From assembly GCA_015501075.1 (NCBI GenBank), contig JADNYJ010000724.1:1-15054 (forward strand): a DNA stretch of 15,054 nucleotides, written 5' to 3'. The DNA is from Gymnopilus junonius. Its lineage: Eukaryota; Basidiomycota; Agaricomycetes; Agaricales; Galerinaceae. The notes under the pieces are model-generated. The model worked only from the letters and a program-made list of their open reading frames with translations. It was not told the origin of the DNA and did no database searches. Each line of letters starts with the position of its first letter. Within the stretch, counting starts at the first letter, position 1. Of the stretch, positions 8,442-15,054 are shown piece by piece. A program made the translations under genes and the position numbers.

Positions 8442-10157
8442 TTAAAGCGATTTAATGTGACCGTAATATTCTTTCAGCTTGGCGTAAAACCCGGGTTCGG
8501 GCTCGCCAGTCGGCGTATTCGCAAGAAGGTCCTTCACGAAATTTGCTTTCGAGGAGTAGCAGCAGCAGCCGTCTTTGGTTTCAGGCTCACAAGCCCTGCA
8601 GTTTAAATATTAAAGAGGTGACGCGGATTGATGGAGTGTTACTTACTGTCGACTGTAACAAGCTCGCAAGACATAACTGCAGTGACGACCCAGTCCAAGA
8701 CTTCAGGTAGTGTTGCATAACCCTAAGATATGGCGGTTACATATACTGAAACTTAGCTAAAATATTAGACTACTTACATCCTTCGCCAAATTACACCATA
8801 CGGAGTCCTCGACAAGGACTATGTCTGCTGTTGGGTGCTAAGGAGTATTAGCAAGGGGTCGTTTGCATTAGAATGCAGGCTTACCTGTTCGAGAAGGATT
8901 TGCGATATCAAGATTGAAGGATGGAAAGGAAACTAAGGGGAAGAGTCTCTGACTGAGGAAAAAAAAACACGGAAATGCTTTGAAATGACCTTCTGATGCC
9001 CGGACAAGAGAACGCCCGAATTTCGCAAAAGTCGATCTCTGATGCGAGCAATTTTCGATCGAAATCCGACAATGGGGTAGAAAGAATGTTATAGTATGAA
9101 GCTTCTTCAGGTGGATTATAAGGTAGATGTCGAATCCAGAGGCGATTACTGATGGAGATGCGAATTCCTCGCGCAAATATGCAGAAATGTCTACCCTTTC
9201 CTTCAACCAATCCTATACTCTTTTCCCGTGACCATCTCGAAGGAGCCCAACAAGGGAATTCTTCGCCCTCATAAGTCACTTCTATACGTTTCCCAGCATT
9301 CTTCCAGTTAGATGGGAAGGCAAGTGAAGACCAAGCCTTAGCTCTATCGCAGCCAGTGATGAGATATAATGAGCCATTGGGAACCGTGGTCGCTGATGTC
9401 CTTGAATGCAGGCACATATATCGATACCATTCCAGAGCATGCTTGCTGACATATTCCGTGAATCGTGAGGTAGATTTAAGGTCTTCACGGGAGCCTCCAT
9501 GGGGGAGAACGAGAAGAGCGCCTTCGCGCGCTGTGGACCACATAGAAATTTTCCTGCATATCCGTCGAGTGAACTAGATTAAAATACGAATGTCCATGAA
9601 CTCACAATGGCTCTTCGGATATTTCGTCAACGTTAACTCCTTTGCTCGCGACAATGCTACCAGGTTTAAAATAATTAGGTATAACTTGAACCTCATTTGC
9701 TCTGTCGAGCCCGGGCTGTATCTCCACAAAATCATCAGGAACTTGGCCTTGGTGAAGTGGGTCTGCAGCCGAGGCGAAAACATTAAATCCGAATATAAAT
9801 TCGCCATTTGGGTCAATAATCCCAATGTCTCCGATACTCATTCCGAGCAATGAATGCCCTCCAGTTGCTCAAGGGGGTCGGGCGCGAATATGGCTCCAGG
9901 TATGTCCAAAATGCAAACCCATGTCCCGCAGAAAAAAGGGAACGCGAGTAAGTCTCCTCAGCTCTATTATGGAGTGCACGAGGTGACATTGAGGAAATGT
10001 GTTAACCACTTCTCCTGACGGTACGGGCCGTTTATAGAACCTGAATGTAATCAGAAGGCATGGTAAACGGAGAAGAGCACAACTCACTGCCTCTAGATAT
10101 CGATATGTGCGAATTGCTGTCGCTCTCGCGTTGGGAATCGACGTGGTTCGTCATCAT
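8442..10157 (-). CDS. Gene C: best-preserved member of the B/C subfamily
   Basis: Exons, in minus-strand order, are 10088-10157, 10010-10040, 9606-9963, 8990-9553, 8885-8932, 8778-8837, 8643-8722 and 8442-8595, about 455 codons; introns are 46-57 nt. The first of two adjacent ATGs is used (10157). Exon 3 carries LLGMSIGDIGIIDPNGEFIF and, near its end, EVQVIPNYFKPGSIVASKGV. Exon 4 carries EGALLVLPHGGSREDL, HALEWYRYM and GSLYLITGCDRAKAWSSLAF. The later exons give FPFHPSILISQILLEQ, HPTADIVLVEDSVWCNLAKD and LPEVLDWVVTAVMSCELVTV. A Cys-rich tail ACEPETKDGCCCYSSKANF and TPTGEPEPGFYAKLKEYYG close the protein. Two corrections relative to B are needed: a net one-frame shift at 9850-9905, and one base in a G run at 9074-9077. 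Exon lengths of 48, 60 and 80 nt match B exactly. Divergent from gene D. Function unknown. Confidence 0.75.
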
Positions 10158-10229
10158 ACAGAGGCAGGAAGATCGCGACCTTGAATGGGCGGAATAAGAA
10201 CAGAATGTCCGAGCACGCTGTTCAGTTTA

Positions 10230-10250
10230 TGGCCATTACCGAACCACGTG
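10230..10250 (-). promoter_or_regulatory. Conserved upstream block of gene C containing CACGTG
   Basis: This is the counterpart of 7453-7473, about 75-95 bp upstream of the gene C start, with CACGTG at 10245-10250. It lies in the shared spacer between the divergent genes C and D, closer to C. Confidence 0.45.
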
Positions 10251-10500
10251 TCCACTGATATGGACCTCACACGCTTGGTCCTTCTCATTACGTATTTCCT
10301 GATTTGGAGCAGCTCGAGGCTCCTACTGGAACGCTCTCAAAGCATCCCTGAAAATGCCCTTTAGGCCTGACTTAGCGACGATTGAACCTTATACCAATCA
10401 GGTGTATCTCCTGGAGGAGGTAAACTTAATAAAGGGATGGGCACACTACTTTTCGTGCTTATTACCACCCCGGCCTCTTCCGAGCCTATTCTTTGGTGAA

Positions 10501-10580
10501 CCTTGACGACTTGATGACACCCTGTCATAGTACAAGGTGAACGTAATTTGATTATCATTTCTTGACTGTGGTGCTCGCTG
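10501..10580 (+). promoter_or_regulatory. Upstream block of gene D shared with gene A
   Basis: The block contains CTTGACGAC, then CTGTCATAGTACAAGG and ACGTAA, then an AT-rich run with CATTT and TTGACT, 60-140 bp before the gene D start. The same order is seen upstream of gene A at 1711-1785 and partly at 8008-8075. A pyrimidine-rich run (TCTATCTTCCCTTCC) precedes the ATG, as is common in fungal promoters. Confidence 0.45.
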
Positions 10581-10641
10581 TGCTTACATATTGACGTTAG
10601 AAAGTCGTCTTGACTTTGTCTGTTCTATCTTCCCTTCCATC

Positions 10642-12292
10642 ATGGCAGACGATCCTCAGCCTCTATCGAGAACAAACTTATACAGTAATAATTCAAACAA
10701 ATAGCCACAACATCTCAACAGTCATAATTCAACCCATAGCACTGTGTTAACTATGGTACCATCTTGCTTACTCCTCAGGCTGATGGTAAGGTCTCCGTTA
10801 TTCCTCCCATGGAGACTGACACTACTAAATTCATTGCCTATTTCCATACCTTTCAGAACATGCTGCCGCGGTGATGGACATGCTCAATCAGATGTATCTC
10901 AACCAGGACGATTCGGTGGAAGGAGATCTGGGGTTTGAGGGTAGTAGCTCCCCGATACCATCGTTTGGTCCACAGCATAGACCCAAACAGCAAGACTCTG
11001 TGTCTCCTGATCAATCTCAGCACTTCAGAGGTGAAAGTATGGTGGCAAGTATCTTAATGTATTGCTTCCTTTGCGGCATATTATTGAACTGGAAATTAGG
11101 CTATGTATACTCCTCTTCAAACACGCTTTGAGGCATCTGCAATGAAGTCAGCGAAAGGTTTGTGACTTCTGCTGTATAACAAAATGCCATGAATTGATAC
11201 ATTGGCCACAAGGGATGACATGTCGACTCCAGAACATGAACAACGCGGTAGGCGACGACCTTGTTTTATATTTGTAATTTATTAATTGAATTAATGCAGA
11301 GGTCAAATTACCGAAAAGGATGGCCAACTACATTGAACAGTACCTTCGCTCTAAGTTTATTGAAGATTTCGTTGATTGGATTTCTATGTGGGTACCTTCG
11401 CAGGGATGCAAACCAGGTCCTGTACCCATCCCTCGTCGGAACATAGGTCCAGGCGACGTAGGATTCTTCGATGAAGCGGGTGAATTTGAGATTCTTTTCA
11501 ACGTTTTTTTGTCTGAAAAGTCCAACATCGAGCACGGCTATCATCCTCCAAATTTCGTCAGTTATTCAGAGAACCTTACGAGGGCCAGTTGCGACATCGA
11601 TATCTACGGAACGTTTACGAGAAACTGATGCTAATAGGGGATATAGAACATTGTAAAAAGTTGCCAGAGAACGGAAAGAGGTATGTTATTTCATTTTCTG
11701 GGTTCATCTTCACTCATGCTCAACTGTCTTCTAGCGTCCCAATCCTTTCATTGAAGACGCCCCTAACTACAGACTCTATGAAAGAACTGCATTGTTTTTA
11801 CCTGACGGGATGGTTCGTACAGCTCTCAAGATTCACGATCTAGACGTCCTGAAAGGTTACTTCGATATGCATGCGGCGGGCTGGTACGAATTCTATAAAA
11901 ATCGACCGATTCGACGCAAGCGGATTGAAAGCGGCTCTCTTCTGTTCGTAAGGGTTTGTTATAAAACAAAAACATGGGCAATGGCGTCCTTCGTAAAAAG
12001 CAAATCATCGCACCCTCAAGAAGTCCGTTTAGACCTGTACAAACCTGATCCCTCTTCGGACATCTATACCTGGGAGCTTGAAGGCGAAAAGGTTCGGGCA
12101 AAGACAGGACCTCCTCTGGAAGAAACGGAGAATGGGGGCGCCCGTGATTACTCCCAATGCGTCGCCATCGAAGTATCATCTTTAGAAATTAAAAAGGAGC
12201 TCATCAAAGGGTTTACTGCATCCGTCCAATCATTCATGTCCAGGACTTCCCTGTTTTCAAGAGCCTCTACAATAAATGCAAGCTTCGTCTAG
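10642..12292 (+). CDS. Gene D: A/D-subfamily member, C-terminal half intact
   Basis: Exons are 10642-10785, 10857-11041, 11100-11157, 11213-11247, 11300-11684 and 11735-12292, about 454 codons. The start MADDPQPLSRTNLYSNNS is placed by alignment with gene A. The N-terminal leader is Asn/Ser-rich, followed by an acidic Ser/Gln/Pro linker. Exon 5 carries IEQYLRSKFIEDFVDWISMW and NIGPGDVGFFDEAGEFEILF. Exon 6, fully open, carries ERTALFLPDGMVRT, GWYEFYKN, YKTKTWAMASFVK and YSQCVAIEVSSLEIKKELIK. Lesions relative to A: a TAG at 10702, a missing base near 10743, another near 11300, and a frame change at 11555-11572. The last could also be spliced as a 59-nt intron (11511-11569), but this would remove codons conserved in A. 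The protein lacks the FPFHPS and Cys-rich C-terminal part of B/C. Either a recent pseudogene or a gene with sequence errors. Confidence 0.65.
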
Positions 12293-13168
12293 CAGGGTAG
12301 ACATCTCACCACGCAGACCGAAAAATGTAGCCCCCATTCGATACAAGGGAAAATGCCAATTACATAACGATCTTCGCTTATCAAGGTTCTGGCAGCGGCG
12401 CTAGACAAAACGTCTTGAGGCACATGAACTATAGATCCGTCACAGGCAGTTCATGAGAAGAAATGCATTTACATCGGGCAACTCGGGTCCGATAGGACAG
12501 GACAGTGCTCGACAGAAGTTTTGGCTTCATAAAGGATGACTTAGACCTTATTACCCAAGACAATTGCGGGTATAAGATGATTGGTGCTCGACTGCAACCT
12601 GCAGTTGTAACCTATAAATCCGCCCGATAGCTACGTGCATAGTAACCATTTTCAAACCTGCCCTGGCGTTGAGGTTAATAGATACAGCGATTAGATTAGC
12701 AGGGCTCTTTTGTAAAAGGCACATTCAAGACTGGGTCCACATTGACAGATAACCTGGCTTCTCCCTCCTATATACCAGCGGTTTATTCTGCGGTACGCAA
12801 TGAAGGAAAGAAAAATATGGCCCTACATCACCATCATTATAGAAATTTGGTAAATCGTTCCTGGCATTATCTTTTGAACAGAGTTTATTCCAAGTTCCAT
12901 ATATAATGCTCTAAGGGCTAATTGGTTTTCAGGACGCATTTTTGAGGTGTAGAAAGTCGATCTACACAGGACGGCTCTTAAGCTTAATAAAAGGAAAGAA
13001 AATCGGGGAAGAAAACATACAGAAAATACTGCAATCATCCAACGTTCACATGCAGCCTCGGGGAGCACTAACAGAAGAAAAGCCCACGCCCAACGCCCAA
13101 AATGCTCTAAGGTGCAAGTGCGCCACACAGCCGCTCGTCGATCGATCGGGACGGACCACCGACAAGGT

Positions 13169-13182
13169 GCGCCGCGGGGATT
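13169..13182 (+). repeat. Direct repeat GCGCCGCGGGGATT, copy 1
   Basis: The 14-bp sequence recurs at 13739-13752, and both copies are followed by a similar RAAA run. In the second copy the following bases make GCGGGGATTGAAACCCTGC, which resembles a tRNA T-arm (B-box-like). No matching acceptor or anticodon arm was found, so a tRNA gene is not called; an old tRNA-derived SINE tail is possible. Confidence 0.3.
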
Positions 13183-13738
13183 AAAATCTCAGTAGCGCCG
13201 GCTTATGGTTCAAGATGGCAGCAGCATTTTTGCGGGAGATATTGTACATGAGAAAATATGCATTAAGCAAACCAGGTAAAGTATTATGTGATGGAATGAC
13301 TCCCTACATCCCCCATGCTCCCGGAGCTACGTAGCACTATGACAAGCAGCTATTTGTCTACAACGTAAGTCCTTTTTGTATATTAAATTCAACTATTAAG
13401 CTGTAACAAAATAATTTAACATACTCTGCAGACTTAACAGAAGTGTTTTAAGCTGACCGCAAAATTTTTTGCTGTGCATAAAGCACGGTGTCGTACTCTC
13501 CAATCTATATAGTGGTCGGTGGAAAGGTGCTTAGTTGGGCACATTTCAGACGGAGGTGACTGGGGTACTTCGGGCATTAGGCTTACAAGTTCTGCGGATT
13601 CACGGTTCAGATTTGTTCTGCATTTCGTGAGCGGACTTCAATAATTTACTGAATTTATTCATGCGCGTCATCCATTTCTCCCCATTAACAGCGCCACTCT
13701 CAGCGATCTGTTGTGTGTCGTGTCAATTGAACAATTAA

Positions 13739-13752
13739 GCGCCGCGGGGATT
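13739..13752 (+). repeat. Direct repeat GCGCCGCGGGGATT, copy 2
   Basis: Second copy of the 14-bp repeat at 13169-13182, 570 bp downstream, with the more T-arm-like continuation. Confidence 0.3.
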
Positions 13753-13854
13753 GAAACCCTGCTGTTTGATATCTATTTAAAATCGAAGAGACTCTGATTA
13801 AAACACAAAAGAAGGTATAAGGAAGTAGTCTCATCTCCGGTCTCCCTTACACAG

Positions 13855-14156
13855 TAGGTGTCGTGCCTCATGATCATTCCGAATTGGAAGAGTTGTGCAG
13901 TGTGCCCTCGGCGCCTATTTCAATCGATAACAACCGAATAATATATAGGGCATGCACAATCAACGTGCCTGACACGACTTTGCTTCGAGGCCACCCTGGT
14001 CTTAGCAGACCATATCCCGAGCTTTCCGCCTTCAAGCTGCATCCTCTAAACCCCCAACTTGAAGATGTCAATGGCAACAACACCATTTCTGCTCCTACTC
14101 CGCCAAAAGTACTCGGACCCGTCCTTCGATTCAGAAATACTCCATCCATGCACTGA
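13855..14156 (+). other. Possible upstream exon of the membrane-protein gene
   Basis: A good acceptor (CTTACACAG, ending at 13854) opens a frame that stays open to a TGA at 14154-14156. It includes DHSELEELCSVPSAPISIDN and later RGHPGLSRPYPELSAFKLHP. The composition is Pro/Ser-rich with no recognised domain. It is in a different frame from the exon at 14222-14339, so a splice or shift would be needed to join them; no confident donor was found. A competing minus-strand frame (13874-14317) is also open, so coding here is not certain. Confidence 0.3.
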
Positions 14157-14221
14157 CTCACCTCATCCGCGATCAACTGCGCATCTCGAATCTGGTACAC
14201 AGTTTGAGATGGACATATGAG

Positions 14222-14561
14222 ATGATCAAGAGGAACGTCGGAAGGCTCGCGGGTGCAGTCAGCTTGTTGCTTCTGCCTGGCGTTACCCTCAATGCGGCTG
14301 GATTTACGATTCTTCAATTAGGCATAGATTGGACAGATAGTGATGGAGTGGTCATTTTTTTTACATCTTTTTCTATTTATTCTAGGCTCCTTCACTGCTT
14401 TGATCGAGAGCACATTTTGGGGTGCCTTTCCTGGGGACGTGTTTGCTATTCTTCAGAGACTTGGTATAAAGTACGTGCTGGGCACACTACCAACAGTGGG
14501 AATGGTAGGACTTATGGGATATTGGGCATGGATCGCTATCGGAATTGGAATACAACAATGA
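14222..14561 (+). CDS. Small membrane protein or C-terminal exons of one, unidentified
   Basis: Two exons, 14222-14339 and 14386-14561, joined across a 46-nt intron (GTGATG...TTCTAG with a long pyrimidine run), give a 97-residue product. It begins MIKRNVGRLAGAVSLLLLPG, contains STFWGAFPGDVFAILQRLGI in the middle, and ends in PTVGMVGLMGYWAWIAIGIG followed by IQQ. Two hydrophobic segments (about residues 7-30 and 70-94) look like membrane spans. The frame is open for about 160 bp upstream of the ATG, so the true start may lie further 5' or in an upstream exon. Without splicing, the first exon frame runs on to 14587 with a much less protein-like sequence. I do not recognise the family. Confidence 0.4.
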
Positions 14562-15054
14562 CCCTGCGCCTTTGTCAATGCCTCTGACTCCGGTGGCTGA
14601 TTGAATGCCGGTAAATCGACTGAGGAAGAGTCATGAAGATAGTTTAGAAGACTTTCTTTGCATTTCTATGAAATCGGAGGATGTTGATGGTGGGTTTCAT
14701 TTTAACATGATTTGTACAGCCTTGTTTTGTGTGTAATAAAAGTTTTGCAGTCAGATCCAGAGCCGGTTCAAGTCTCAACTTGGAGAGTCGAGAAGAGAGA
14801 TGAACCGAGAGTCCCCGATGGCTTGACTTCTGAAGACTTGGCTGGGCTCACAAGGAATGACGTTTGCATGCTGTCGAGGAGAAAGATGTGTCGGTAGAGA
14901 TCCAGGCCTTGGCGCCTCGGATCCGACTGGAAGCGCCATTGGCTGGCAAAATTATCTTATCGGTCGAGACTGCGGCTTTGGTCGTATTTGGCAACACTCA
15001 TTACAGAGATTTCCAGGAATTGAGACTCTTGTAACAAACCTTTTGTCATCTTCC
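14562..15054. other. 3' region with one possible small exon (14743-14897)
   Basis: After a plausible acceptor (TTTTGCAG, ending near 14749) a frame reads SDPEPVQVSTWRVEKRDEPR and then VPDGLTSEDLAGLTRNDVCM, stopping with TAG at 14895-14897. The charged, Pro-rich sequence looks like a protein tail and could belong to the membrane-protein gene or to a separate one. In another frame, 14540-14602 reads SELEYNNDPAPLSMPLTPVA and stops. Nothing is recognised in 14898-15054, which reaches the window edge. Confidence 0.3.

Larger units (their letters stand above)
12293..13854. other. Long stretch without a supported gene
   Basis: Open frames here are short, lack recognisable motifs and have no counterpart elsewhere in the window. 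A minus-strand frame ending at 12823 contains RPENQLALRALYMELGINSV, which looks protein-like but has no supporting splice pattern. The only repeated item noticed is GCGCCGCGGGGATT at 13169 and 13739. The stretch is probably intergenic or old repeat DNA. Confidence 0.4.

Noticed and set aside
13720..13770. tRNA gene suggested by a T-arm-like hairpin
   Set aside because: No D-arm, anticodon arm or acceptor pairing of correct spacing could be found upstream.
13874..14317. 147-codon open frame on the minus strand
   Set aside because: No recognisable motif and no splice support. It is the complement of a Pro/Ser-rich plus-strand frame preceded by a good splice acceptor. Plus-strand coding is itself only tentative.
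1..15054. CRISPR array, bacterial operon or prophage
   Set aside because: There are no regularly spaced repeats; the spliced genes, intron signals and hAT elements are those of a fungal nuclear genome.

Overview
The window looks like nuclear DNA of a filamentous basidiomycete, most likely an agaricomycete. The genes are split by many short introns (about 45-70 nt, GT...AG). The transposon debris (hAT elements, a DUF6589-like remnant) and the main gene family are types I associate with mushroom-forming fungi. No species can be named, and all homology statements come from reading translations and comparing copies inside the window; no database search was possible.

Layout: (1) 1-1464 holds a broken DUF6589-like gene on the minus strand and a partial inverted copy on the plus strand, each interrupted by the same 213-bp MITE (290-502 and 1061-1273, opposite orientations). 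(2) 1872-5279 is gene A (+), a dead paralogue with five in-frame stops. A 1,091-bp non-autonomous hAT element with a perfect 8-bp target duplication (3011-4101) and a 627-bp MITE-like element (4224-4850) sit in its last exon. (3) 5736-7363 is gene B (-) and 8442-10157 is gene C (-), two close eight-exon paralogues. (4) 10642-12292 is gene D (+), a six-exon paralogue of A, divergent from C. (5) 12293-13860 has no convincing gene. (6) 13855-14897 holds pieces of an unidentified gene, the clearest part being two exons of a small membrane protein.

The core is a cluster of four members of one uncharacterised family, ordered A> <B <C D>. All share a GDVG/GDIG motif followed by a 'F..(L/G)FN(I/V)(F/Y)' stretch, then an 'LPxG' segment, then 'WY', then a 'TGCDRAKAWSSLAF'-type segment. 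A and D form one subfamily with an N-terminal Ser/Asn-rich leader. B and C form a second with an extra C-terminal domain. I recall similar proteins being expanded in agaricomycetes without an assigned function, so none is given here. Conserved upstream blocks, including one in the B-C gap with no gene behind it, suggest the cluster grew by duplication of a divergent gene pair and then decayed.

B, C and D each need one-base corrections to match their siblings, some of them at homopolymers. This is either real decay or sequence error, and it is the main uncertainty in the gene models.
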